Shown here: positions 1 to 6,025 of the stretch, piece after piece | How positions within the stretch are numbered: the first letter of the stretch is position 1 | Layout of the letters: every line of letters starts with the position of its first letter | Source of the DNA: JBLHKE01 sp047619485 | GTDB taxonomy: Bacteria > Verrucomicrobiota > Verrucomicrobiia > Verrucomicrobiales > DEV007 | Reading direction: 5' to 3' | Length of the DNA: 6,025 nt | NCBI GenBank assembly: GCA_047619485.1 | Contig: JBLHKE010000492.1 | Coordinates: 1-6,025 of the forward strand | Made by a program: the position numbers and the translations under genes | The notes under the pieces: model-generated | The model's database searches: none | The model's input: only the letters and a program-made list of their open reading frames with translations | Told to the model about the DNA's origin: nothing

Positions 1-11
1 GCGGGGTAGGT

Positions 12-1244
12 GTGAAAATACACCCTGCTTTGCAGAAACTCGACCGAACCAAACCAGATCGCGGCTGGGGTGGTCTAGCCAAACAAAAGGGCGATCTCCT
101 GCGACTGCGCCAGCAGATGGTCGCAGAAGCACGTGGCGCTCTGATTGGGCGTGTTAAAATAAAGTCTGACGTGATCGCGAGGGCGAAAAACGGAATACCT
201 ACAGCCATCCCAATCGCGAGCGCGAAGGCATTGTCCAACAGGAAAGTGATCGCAAAAGTGGAGGCGAGACCGAAGACCCCGTTGCGGGCGAAATCGCAGC
301 AAGTTGGCAAGCAAGCGCCCGCACCGACGAAGGTATCCCCTCAAGTGAATGAAAAGCCCAAAGCAGTGGCCGCAGTTGCAAAAACACCGAAGGCACCAGC
401 GCGAGCCTTTGATCCAAAACCGACAACGCTACCTGCTGTCGAGCGGCAGAAGTCAGATACAGCTGCGGCGCAGGCGCGGGCACAGATCGCACAGGCAAGA
501 CAGGCGGAAGAACGCGCTGCCCCCGTGGCGCTCGCCGAACAAGCGGCCCAGAGGAAGCGCGAGCAAGCCGAGGCGGCGATGCTTGCGCGACGAAAAGCAG
601 AGGCCGCAGAGCAGACCGCTCACGAACGTCAAAAAGTGCGCGACGAGCAGGAGCGGGTAGCGGCAGTCCACGCCAAGCGTGATCGTGAGCGGAAGATCAT
701 CGCCGAGAACGAGGCCAGCGCCGAGCGAGCGCGCAAGTCCGCCGAGGCGCAACGTGAGGCGATCGCGCGCCAGACACGCGCCGCCAACGAGGAACAGGCA
801 CGCCGCAAGGCAGAGGATGATGCCAGACGTCGCCGAGACGATCAGCGCCGCAAGGCCGTGGCCGCCCGGGAGCAAGAGGATCGTCGGCGCAAAGTGGAGG
901 CCGATCGAAAACGGCAGGAGCAGGTCGCCAAAGATCGTAAAGCAGCCGAGGGACGTCGCGATGACGAAAGGCGCAAGGCCCGCACGCGGGAGGATCAGAG
1001 ACGCAAGACCACAGAAGATACCCGCCGCAAGAAAGCTGCAGATGCAGCCCGGGCGCAGGAATCCCAAAAGCAGCGTGCGCGGGACGACCAGAGGCGCAAG
1101 GCCGCAGATGATAGCCGCCGCAAGCAAGCGGCAGATGCTGCTCGGGCGCAGGAAGCACAAAAGCAGCGCGCGCGGCAGAAGCAGGTCGACGACGCTAGGC
1201 AAAAGCAACGTTCCCCAGACCGCTCAAAATCGAAAGGTCGCTGA
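12..1244 (+). CDS. Highly charged, repeat-containing hypothetical protein (possibly 5' partial)
   Basis: I do not recognise a family. The 410-residue frame has three parts by eye. Residues 1-75 are basic. Residues 76-146 are rich in Lys, Pro and Ala, like a flexible linker. From about 147 to the end it is almost only Ala, Arg, Lys, Glu, Gln and Asp, as expected of a long charged or single alpha helix. Motifs such as RDDQRRKA recur, and a 31-residue unit starting RRK is seen at residues 338-368 and again, in part, at 369-388. The tail is strongly basic (ends KSKGR). There is no signal peptide or membrane helix. The GTG at position 12 is only a nominal start: the frame is open to the window edge, and the first in-frame ATG is at 117. 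The composition resembles the helical linker of TolA-type proteins, but no anchor or terminal domain is visible. It could also be a low-complexity frame of uncertain reality. It is separated from the fucose genes by 235 nt and probably unrelated to them. Confidence 0.6.
   Translation: MKIHPALQKLDRTKPDRGWGGLAKQKGDLLRLRQQMVAEARGALIGRVKIKSDVIARAKNGIPTAIPIASAKALSNRKVIAKVEARPKTPLRAKSQQVGKQAPAPTKVSPQVNEKPKAVAAVAKTPKAPARAFDPKPTTLPAVERQKSDTAAAQARAQIAQARQAEERAAPVALAEQAAQRKREQAEAAMLARRKAEAAEQTAHERQKVRDEQERVAAVHAKRDRERKIIAENEASAERARKSAEAQREAIARQTRAANEEQARRKAEDDARRRRDDQRRKAVAAREQEDRRRKVEADRKRQEQVAKDRKAAEGRRDDERRKARTREDQRRKTTEDTRRKKAADAARAQESQKQRARDDQRRKAADDSRRKQAADAARAQEAQKQRARQKQVDDARQKQRSPDRSKSKGR
1023..1175 (+). 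repeat. 93-bp-period tandem repeat inside the charged protein gene
   Basis: The 60 nt at 1023-1082 and at 1116-1175 match at 53 of 60 positions by hand count, with a period of 93 nt (31 codons). Both encode RRK, then AADAARAQE, then QKQRAR. Most differences fall in third codon positions, which suggests duplication followed by selection on the protein. The frame is kept through the whole period. More diverged relatives of the RDDQRRKA part occur further upstream in the same gene. Confidence 0.75.
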
Positions 1245-1283
1245 TCAGCGGCAAGGCTGCTTGCCACTTCACGCGATCGCTGA
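1245..1283 (+). terminator. Nested hairpin just after the first gene (weak terminator candidate)
   Basis: Directly after the TGA stop there is a perfect 6-bp stem, GGCAAG (1250-1255) with CTTGCC (1260-1265), closing a 4-nt loop GCTG. Around it, TCAGC (1245-1249) can pair with GCTGA (1279-1283). There is no T-run after either stem, so it is not a standard intrinsic terminator. It may be a processing or transcript-end structure, or chance. Confidence 0.3.
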
Positions 1284-1479
1284 ACAGCTGAATCTGTGTT
1301 CTGCGGCGAATGCCAGCGCTCGACCCGGAAAGAGTGATGTTTGGCTCAGATTGGTCAGTGTGTTTGCTTGCTTGCGAGGATCGGATCTGGCACAAAAGCG
1401 TCCGTCAGTTCGTCTCGGAACTCATAAAGAGCGAACAAAATTGCCTCTTCGACACGAGCAAACGGAAAATTTATTCATT
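1284..1479 (+). promoter_or_regulatory. Presumed promoter region of the fucose operon
   Basis: This is the only sizeable non-coding gap before the SDR gene and so the likely site of operon control. TTGGCTCAG (1341-1349) and TTGGTCAG (1351-1358) are near-identical direct repeats one helical turn apart. TTGC occurs three times in tandem at 1364-1375. A weak sigma-70-like pair, TTGCCT (1441-1446) and GAAAAT (1465-1470) with 18 nt between, matches 4 of 6 consensus bases in each box, but it would leave almost no leader before the ATG at 1480. I see no clear palindromic operator and no riboswitch-like fold. Confidence 0.3.
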
Positions 1480-2229
1480 ATGAAACACGCAATCATCACC
1501 GGAGGAGGTTCTGGCATCGGCAGGGCAATCGCGCAGCGCATCGCTGAGGATGGCGACCACGTGGTCATTCTCGATCTTCAGCAAGAAGCCGGCAAGGAGA
1601 CCGTCGAGCTGATTCAGCAAGCCGGCGGAAGCGCTGAATGCCTGCGCTGCGATGTCTCGGACACGGATGCTGTTCGTAAGGTTTTCGAGAAGCTCCCACG
1701 AGCCGATACCTTAGTAAACAGTGCTGGCATTGCCTCAATCGGCAACGTCGCAGACACGACACCAGAGGAGATGGATCGGATCTACGCGGTGAACGTGAAA
1801 GGGCTCTATCACTGTATCCACTTCGCGGTGCCGAAGATGATCGCCGAGGGTGGCGGCGCTATTCTAAACATCGCCTCGATCGCGGCGAAAGTCGGGATCC
1901 AAGATCGCTTCGCCTACTCGATGTCCAAGGGGGCGGTGATGACGATGACGCTCTCGGTCGCACGCGATTACATCGACAAGGGCATCCGCTCCAACTGCGT
2001 CTGCCCGGCTCGCATTCACACGCCATTTGTCGATGGCTACCTTGAGAAGAATTATCCTCAAGACGAGCGTGATGCGATGTTCGAGAAACTCTCCGAATTC
2101 CAGCCGATCGGCCGCATGGGGAAGCCATCGGAGGTAGCGGAGTTGGCCTCCTTCCTGTGTTCCGACAAGGCGGCGTTTATCACCGGATCGGCGTACGATA
2201 TCGATGGCGGAGTCACGTTGTTGAGATAG
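1480..2229 (+). CDS. SDR-family NAD-dependent dehydrogenase, probable 2-keto-3-deoxy-L-fuconate dehydrogenase
   Basis: This 249-residue classical short-chain dehydrogenase/reductase has its hallmarks in order. The TGGGSGIG dinucleotide-binding turn is at 7-14. Asp32 at the end of the second beta strand favours NAD over NADP. Asp58 contacts the adenine in this family, and NSAG at 80-83 is the variant of the usual NNAG. The catalytic residues are Asn105, Ser133, Tyr146 and Lys150 (YSMSK). The proposed role is oxidation of 2-keto-3-deoxy-L-fuconate to the 2,4-diketo acid in the cytoplasm. SDR sequence alone does not fix the substrate; the assignment rests on the adjacent FAH hydrolase and L-fuconate dehydratase, the same trio known from the Xanthomonas L-fucose pathway. 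The reading frame stays open for 801 nt upstream, into the preceding gene. I chose the ATG at 1480 because the Rossmann fold begins four residues later and the upstream translation is arginine-rich and non-SDR. Only a weak Shine-Dalgarno (CGGAAA near 1463) precedes it. Confidence 0.92.
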   Translation: MKHAIITGGGSGIGRAIAQRIAEDGDHVVILDLQQEAGKETVELIQQAGGSAECLRCDVSDTDAVRKVFEKLPRADTLVNSAGIASIGNVADTTPEEMDRIYAVNVKGLYHCIHFAVPKMIAEGGGAILNIASIAAKVGIQDRFAYSMSKGAVMTMTLSVARDYIDKGIRSNCVCPARIHTPFVDGYLEKNYPQDERDAMFEKLSEFQPIGRMGKPSEVAELASFLCSDKAAFITGSAYDIDGGVTLLR

Positions 2230-2241
2230 GATCCACCCTCT

Positions 2242-3099
2242 ATGAAACTCACCCGATACCACGAAAACGATTCGATCATCCCTGGCGTCTTCGCTTCAGA
2301 GACTGAGATACTCAACTGCGCCAGCTTCGGCGAGGACTGGGGAGAAACATTTTTTGAGACCGATGGCCTTGCGAGGCTCGCTGCGTTTATCGAGGCGCAG
2401 GCGGGCTCTCTGCCGCAGGTTCGAGCTGCTGATGTCAGGCTCGCGCCGGCGATTGCACGACCGTCGAAGATCATCTGCATCGGGCTGAATTACGCATCCC
2501 ACGCCGCGGAGGCTGGGATGGAGCCACCCAGCGAACCGGTGGTTTTTTTCAAGGCGACGACTGCCTGGACTGGCCCGAACGATCCGATCGTGATTCCGCG
2601 GCACTCGGAGAAGACCGACTGGGAGGTTGAACTCGCGGTGGTGATCGGCAAGCGGGCCAAGTACGTTAGTGAGGCCGACGCGCTCGATTACATCGCTGGC
2701 TACGCGGTGCACAATGACTACTCCGAGCGCGAGTGGCAGTTGGAGAAGGGTGGTCAGTGGGTGAAAGGAAAATCCGCTGACAGCTACGCGCCCTTTGGTC
2801 CCTACGTTGCAACTAAGGACGAGGTGGGCGATCCGAACAATCTCAACCTGTGGCTCACGCTGAATGGGAAGAAGCTCCAGGACGGTTGCACTTCAGATTT
2901 CATTTTTAACATCCAACATGTGATCAGCTACCTCAGCGGATTCATGACCCTGCTCCCGGGCGACGTCATTTCCACCGGAACGCCGGCAGGGGTCGGTCTG
3001 GGATTTGATCCACCTATGTATCTGAAGGCCGGAGACGTGGTCGAGCTGGGCATCGACGGGCTAGGATCGCAACAGCAAACGGCGGTCAAGGAGAGCTAG
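2242..3099 (+). CDS. Fumarylacetoacetate hydrolase-superfamily enzyme, probable 2,4-diketo-3-deoxy-L-fuconate hydrolase
   Basis: The 285-residue protein has the usual length for bacterial single-domain FAH-superfamily enzymes with a short N-terminal cap. The catalytic domain starts near residue 73 with RPSKIICIGLNYASHAAE. It carries the divalent-metal ligands Glu128 and Glu130 (DWEVELAVVIG) and Asp159 (HNDYSERE), then Lys177 in KGKSAD and the STGTPAGVG loop at 244-252. Enzymes of this type hydrolyse C-C bonds in acylpyruvates with Mg2+ or Mn2+. Here the predicted reaction is 2,4-diketo-3-deoxy-L-fuconate plus water to pyruvate and L-lactate, the last step of the pathway. The gene lies 12 nt after the SDR stop, and a weak AGGA (2228-2231) overlapping that stop could be its ribosome site. 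FAH relatives acting on the L-rhamnose analogue are very similar, so the exact substrate is inferred from the fuconate dehydratase next door. Confidence 0.93.
   Translation: MKLTRYHENDSIIPGVFASETEILNCASFGEDWGETFFETDGLARLAAFIEAQAGSLPQVRAADVRLAPAIARPSKIICIGLNYASHAAEAGMEPPSEPVVFFKATTAWTGPNDPIVIPRHSEKTDWEVELAVVIGKRAKYVSEADALDYIAGYAVHNDYSEREWQLEKGGQWVKGKSADSYAPFGPYVATKDEVGDPNNLNLWLTLNGKKLQDGCTSDFIFNIQHVISYLSGFMTLLPGDVISTGTPAGVGLGFDPPMYLKAGDVVELGIDGLGSQQQTAVKES
3088..3093 (+). promoter_or_regulatory. Shine-Dalgarno AAGGAG of the dehydratase gene
   Basis: AAGGAG ends 10 nt before the ATG at 3104 and lies inside the last codons of the hydrolase gene. It is the only near-consensus ribosome site in the operon and supports both the 3104 start and translational coupling across the 4-nt gap. 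Confidence 0.75.
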
Positions 3100-3103
3100 A
3101 AAT

Positions 3104-4435
3104 ATGAAAATCACTTCAGCCGAAGTCATCGATCTGCGCGTGCCAACGTCGGATGACATGCTGGGGTCAGATCCGTTTCACAAGGCACCGGATTATTCTT
3201 CTGCTGTCTTGCACCTCGAGACCGATAGCGGGCTGCGTGGTGTCGCGGTGGTGTTCACGGTTGGCGCTGGAACCGACTGGATCTGCCACGGCATCCGCGA
3301 CCTCGCGCAGCTGGTGGTCGGAACTTCGCTCGAGAATTTTTCTGCCGCGCCACTTGAACTCTACCGGCGGTTGATCGACCACCACCAGCTGCGCTGGCTG
3401 CACGATGGTGTTTTCCGGATGGCTTGCGGAGCGATCATCAATGCGATGTGGGATCTGTGGGCCAAGTCTGAGAACAAGCCGTTGTGGAAGCTGCTGGTAG
3501 ATCTCGAACCGGAGTTTGTCGTCGATTGCGTTGACTGGCGTCACTTGCAGGATGCTCTGACCCCGGAGGAGGCGCTCGCGATTTTGAAGAGCGCGAAGGC
3601 GAACAAGGTTACGCGCGAGCAAGAGATGAGCGAACTCGGCCCGAAGGCCTACTGCACCGCGGGTTGGCTCGGATTAAGCGATAAGGCGATTCTTAAAACT
3701 GTGCGCAAGCTGCAGGAGACAGGCTTCGATGCGTTCAAACTGAAGGTCGGGCAAGACCTCCAGAGCGATGTGGCGCGTATCAAATTTCTGCGTGATTCAA
3801 TTGGCCCCGATCAGTCCTTGATGGTCGACGCGAACCAGTATTGGGGCGTCGGCGAGGCCAAGGAACACATCAGGCACTACTTGCCGTTTGGATTGAAGTG
3901 GGTGGAGGAACCAATCGCCCGGGATGACGTGCTTGGCTACGTGGAGCTCTCTGAGACCTTCGAGGGCACCTCGTTTAAATTTGCCTGTGGCGAGCAAGCC
4001 GCCTCGCCGGTGATTTTCAAGCAACTTCTCAAGAGCGGCGGGATCGGCTACTGCCAGATCGATGCGGTGCGGGTCGCCGGGGTCAACGATGTGATGGCGA
4101 TCATTCTCATGGCGGCAAAATTTGGCGTCCCTGTCTGTCCGCATGGCGGTGGGATTGCGCTGTGCAATATGATTCAACACTACGGAATGTGGGATCAGAT
4201 CGCAGTTAGCGGGCACTCGGACACGCAGCTCGTGGAGTACATCGATTTCCTCCAAGACGCGGTCGAGTATCCGGTGCGGATGAAGAATGGCCACTACATG
4301 ACGCCAGTTGCCCCGGGTTGGGGATTGGAATTCAACGCTGATTTTCTTGCCAATCACACCTTCCCTAGCGGGAAGATCTGGCGCGAACGCCCGCAGAACC
4401 GGTGTGGCGTTCACTTCGAATGCGATCTTGGATAG
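3104..4435 (+). CDS. fucD: L-fuconate dehydratase (enolase superfamily)
   Basis: The 443-residue protein belongs to the mandelate racemase-like enolase superfamily and dehydrates L-fuconate to 2-keto-3-deoxy-L-fuconate using Mg2+. The N-terminal capping domain runs to about residue 130 and a (beta/alpha)-barrel follows. Visible active-site residues are the KLK motif with Lys212 and Lys214, metal ligands Asp242, Glu268 and Glu297, and the Asp320-His347 dyad in PHGGG. The spacing Lys214-Asp242-Glu268 and Glu297-Asp320-His347 agrees with what I recall for characterised Xanthomonas FucD (Lys220, Asp248, Glu274, Glu301, Asp324, His351), with a two-residue insertion between the second and third metal ligands. 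The extra segment at about 145-190 (DWRHLQDALTPEEALAIL, then CTAGWLGLSD) is typical of the FucD/ENOSF1 branch and absent from L-rhamnonate dehydratases. This is the best-supported functional call in the window and anchors the reading of its neighbours. The gene starts 4 nt after the hydrolase stop. Confidence 0.95.
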   Translation: MKITSAEVIDLRVPTSDDMLGSDPFHKAPDYSSAVLHLETDSGLRGVAVVFTVGAGTDWICHGIRDLAQLVVGTSLENFSAAPLELYRRLIDHHQLRWLHDGVFRMACGAIINAMWDLWAKSENKPLWKLLVDLEPEFVVDCVDWRHLQDALTPEEALAILKSAKANKVTREQEMSELGPKAYCTAGWLGLSDKAILKTVRKLQETGFDAFKLKVGQDLQSDVARIKFLRDSIGPDQSLMVDANQYWGVGEAKEHIRHYLPFGLKWVEEPIARDDVLGYVELSETFEGTSFKFACGEQAASPVIFKQLLKSGGIGYCQIDAVRVAGVNDVMAIILMAAKFGVPVCPHGGGIALCNMIQHYGMWDQIAVSGHSDTQLVEYIDFLQDAVEYPVRMKNGHYMTPVAPGWGLEFNADFLANHTFPSGKIWRERPQNRCGVHFECDLG

Positions 4436-4491
4436 AGAGACCTGATTTTGGGCTTCTTTACTTCCAGTTTCCCCGATAAGCTCGCCGCGCA

Positions 4492-5862
4492 ATGCAAGTG
4501 CCCACAGATCCCTACCAACTCGACCCGTCCAAAATAGAAGAGCCTCCTACCACGGTGCTCGGCAGTCTCAAACACATCGGGCCTGGATTCGTGCTGTCGG
4601 CGTCCATCGTTGGCTCGGGCGAGCTGGTCGCGACCACGACCCTCGGTGCCAAGGCGGGATTCATCGCTCTGTGGGTGATCCTCATCAGCTGTCTGGTGAA
4701 AGTCGCGGTGCAGGTGGAATTCGGAAAACGCGCGATCGCGACTGGCAAGCCAACCTTTGCATCGCTCAACCATTTGCCCGGCCCGAGAATCGGCAAGGCG
4801 AACTGGAGCATCTGGGCGTGGCTCTTTCTGATGCTGTTCAAATTCCTCCAAGTCGGCGGTATCATTGGCATGGTCGCCGTGCTTTTGAACATGGCCTTCC
4901 CGCAAGTAGCTACCGATATCTGGCTAGTGGTGACCGTCTTGGTCGTCGGCATCATCGTTTCGGGAGGCTACTACAAATTGATCGAGACCCTCTCAGTGGT
5001 GATGATCGGCCTGTTTACGATTTTCACCCTCGTCTCGCTGGTGGCGCTGCAGCTCGGACCGGAGGCAGTCACGATCGGTGAGGTGTTTTCGGGACTGACT
5101 TTCAGTCTACCGAGCGACAATGCGATGCTGTTGTTGGTTATCGGTGCCTTCGGCATCACGGGTGTCGGCGGGGACGAGATCATGGCTTACAACTACTGGT
5201 TGATCGAAAAAGGCTACGCGGCAAAGACCGGCGAATCTGACGGCAGCGACGCGTGGGCGCGGCGCGCGAAAGGTTGGACCAAGGTAATGGTGATCGATGC
5301 GGTGGCGGCGATGGCCGTCTACACGGTCATGACCGCGGCTTTCTACATTCTTGGGGCAGGATTGCTGCACGGGCGCGGCGAAGTTCCCGGCGGCGGCGGT
5401 GGGCCGTTCCTAGAATACTTGGCAACGATGTACACAACGACACTGGGAGCCTGGGCGGGACCGTTGTTCTACGGCGGCGCGTTTGTCGTGCTGTTCTCGA
5501 CGACTTTTGCAGCGCTCGCGGCTTGGACCCGGCAGTTTGCTGATGCATTCGGGCAGGTCGGGCTGTTCGATTTCTCGAATTTGAAACAGCGCATGCGCTG
5601 GATTGCAGGCCTCGCCTGGTGCATTCCAGTTTTGTGGGCGATCGTCTACAAAGCGGTCGGCAACCCGGTGTTCATGGTCTTCGTCGGCGGCTTTGTCACT
5701 TCGATCATCCTCCTCATTGTGCTCTATGCCGCGATCTACTTCAAAAAGCGTGACGCCGATCCGCGTTTGGATCTTGGCAAGGGATTCTCGGTCTGGTTCT
5801 GGGCGAGCGCAGTCCTGATCGTGCTGGTTGGAATCTGGACGGCGGCGAAACCCTTCATGTAA
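4492..5862 (+). CDS. Nramp-like (LeuT-fold) membrane transporter with non-canonical substrate site
   Basis: The 456-residue integral membrane protein has about 11 predicted helices (roughly 30-50, 53-75, 105-135, 142-159, 162-189, 209-237, 265-292, 317-347, 369-389, 392-417, 431-453), the usual count for prokaryotic Nramp proteins. The N-terminal GPGFVLSASIVGSGEL aligns by eye with the Nramp first helix, but the canonical DPGN becomes GSGE at 41-44. In helix 6 the canonical MPHN becomes MAYN at 231-234, preceded by Asp228 and Glu229. The metal-liganding Asp and Asn are thus missing, while the Met may remain. Classical Nramps import Mn2+ or Fe2+ with protons; that specificity should not be assumed here. 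A charged loop lies at about 238-262 and a glycine run at 299-303. It follows fucD after 56 nt, suggesting co-transcription, so it might supply metal to the Mg2+-dependent enzymes or move a pathway metabolite. No good Shine-Dalgarno precedes the ATG. An in-frame stop at 4477 and the lack of other in-frame starts between make 4492 the earliest start. Confidence 0.88.
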   Translation: MQVPTDPYQLDPSKIEEPPTTVLGSLKHIGPGFVLSASIVGSGELVATTTLGAKAGFIALWVILISCLVKVAVQVEFGKRAIATGKPTFASLNHLPGPRIGKANWSIWAWLFLMLFKFLQVGGIIGMVAVLLNMAFPQVATDIWLVVTVLVVGIIVSGGYYKLIETLSVVMIGLFTIFTLVSLVALQLGPEAVTIGEVFSGLTFSLPSDNAMLLLVIGAFGITGVGGDEIMAYNYWLIEKGYAAKTGESDGSDAWARRAKGWTKVMVIDAVAAMAVYTVMTAAFYILGAGLLHGRGEVPGGGGGPFLEYLATMYTTTLGAWAGPLFYGGAFVVLFSTTFAALAAWTRQFADAFGQVGLFDFSNLKQRMRWIAGLAWCIPVLWAIVYKAVGNPVFMVFVGGFVTSIILLIVLYAAIYFKKRDADPRLDLGKGFSVWFWASAVLIVLVGIWTAAKPFM

Positions 5863-5868
5863 GAACGC

Positions 5869-5893
5869 CTGCCTCGACGCCCTGCTCGACGCC
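5869..5893. repeat. Short imperfect tandem duplication
   Basis: CTGCCTCGACGCC (5869-5881) is followed directly by CTGCTCGACGCC (5882-5893); the copies differ by one base. It lies seven bases after the transporter stop codon and before the palindromic element. It is probably a slippage product, with no evident function. Confidence 0.6.
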
Positions 5894-5894
5894 A

Positions 5895-5909
5895 AACTCC
5901 TTAGGGGTT
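5895..5909 (+). terminator. Small hairpin after the transporter gene (weak)
   Basis: AACTCC (5895-5900) and GGGGTT (5904-5909) can form a 6-bp stem with one G-U pair and a 3-nt loop. No T-run follows, so terminator activity is doubtful. It is listed because it is the first foldable structure after the operon. Confidence 0.2.
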
Positions 5910-5940
5910 GTCAGGAAATAAGTCATACAAAGATGCGCAG

Positions 5941-6025
5941 GAATTTTAGCCAGCACCAAGGCAGATTTCAGCGATGATAGCGGGCTATTTGAGTTGGAAG
6001 CTAACGCGGGTGATGGCCAAAATAA
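5941..6025. repeat. Long imperfect palindrome (hairpin-forming intergenic repeat, cut by window edge)
   Basis: The arms GAATTTTAGCCAGCACC (5941-5957) and GGTGATGGCCAAAATAA (6009-6025) are inverted repeats with 13 of 17 pairs. Inside them, GATTTCAGC (5964-5972) pairs with GTTGGAAGC (5993-6001) at 8 of 9 positions if two G-U pairs are allowed. At the tip, ATAG (5977-5980) pairs with CTAT (5985-5988) around a CGGG loop. The result is one coaxial cruciform or RNA stem-loop of about 85 nt, with an internal loop at 5958-5963 and 6002-6008. No ORF covers it. The pairing may continue outward: ATAAGTCATAC at 5918-5928 would need its partner beyond the window. It looks like a non-autonomous, REP- or MITE-like dispersed repeat, or a structured RNA. 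Low confidence attaches to the class, not to the fold. Confidence 0.65.

Noticed and set aside
453..1208. Minus-strand frame of 251 residues rich in Leu, Cys and Pro that looks membrane-like.
   Set aside because: It is the complement of the charged repeat protein: Arg/Lys/Glu codons read backwards give Leu, Ala and Phe. Three frames stay open here because of base composition and repeats.
12..1244. Calling the charged protein TolA or TonB.
   Set aside because: Only the composition is similar. No N-terminal membrane anchor and no C-terminal globular domain are visible, so the resemblance is low-complexity bias.
679..1479. Open frame continuous with the SDR gene, which would add 267 residues to its N-terminus.
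   Set aside because: The added part is an out-of-frame translation of the charged protein and of the intergenic gap, with no SDR character. Classical SDRs are about 250 residues, exactly the length from the ATG at 1480.
3104..4435. Assignment of the enolase-superfamily gene as L-rhamnonate dehydratase.
   Set aside because: The segment around residues 145-190 and the ligand spacing match the FucD branch; rhamnonate dehydratases lack that insertion.
3797..4492. Minus-strand frame of 231 residues opposite fucD.
   Set aside because: It lies fully across a gene with intact catalytic residues, and its translation shows no domain features. It is a typical GC-rich antisense shadow.
5895..6025. Intrinsic terminator for the operon.
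   Set aside because: Neither the small hairpin nor the long palindrome is followed by a T-run within the window; the palindrome fits a dispersed repeat better.

Overview
The window reads as a piece of a GC-rich bacterial chromosome with all genes on the plus strand. The gene set is an oxidative (non-phosphorylating) L-fucose pathway next to an unusual Nramp-fold transporter, and there is a hairpin-forming intergenic repeat at the right edge. This combination would fit an aquatic Verrucomicrobiota or Planctomycetota polysaccharide degrader. That placement is an inference from gene content and general resemblance; no marker gene is present to prove it.

Layout. Positions 1-1244 hold a long, extremely charged Ala/Arg/Lys/Glu/Gln/Asp protein of unknown function, whose true start may lie upstream of the window. 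Positions 1245-1479 are non-coding, with a nested hairpin just after the first gene, short direct repeats and a weak promoter-like pair before the next gene. Positions 1480-4435 are a tightly packed trio: an SDR dehydrogenase, an FAH-superfamily hydrolase (12-nt gap) and an L-fuconate dehydratase of the enolase superfamily (4-nt gap). After 56 nt an 11-helix Nramp-like membrane protein follows (4492-5862). The last 163 nt contain a short tandem duplication and a roughly 85-nt imperfect palindrome that runs to the window edge.

How the genes work together. The dehydratase turns L-fuconate into 2-keto-3-deoxy-L-fuconate. The SDR oxidises this to 2,4-diketo-3-deoxy-L-fuconate. The FAH-family enzyme cleaves the diketone hydrolytically to pyruvate and L-lactate. 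The first two steps of the full route (L-fucose dehydrogenase and L-fuconolactonase) and any sugar mutarotase are not in the window. The transporter looks like the fourth member of the operon, but it lacks the canonical Nramp metal-binding motifs: DPGN is replaced by GSGE and MPH by MAY. It may therefore carry an atypical ion or even an organic substrate linked to the pathway. This is the most interesting open question in the window.
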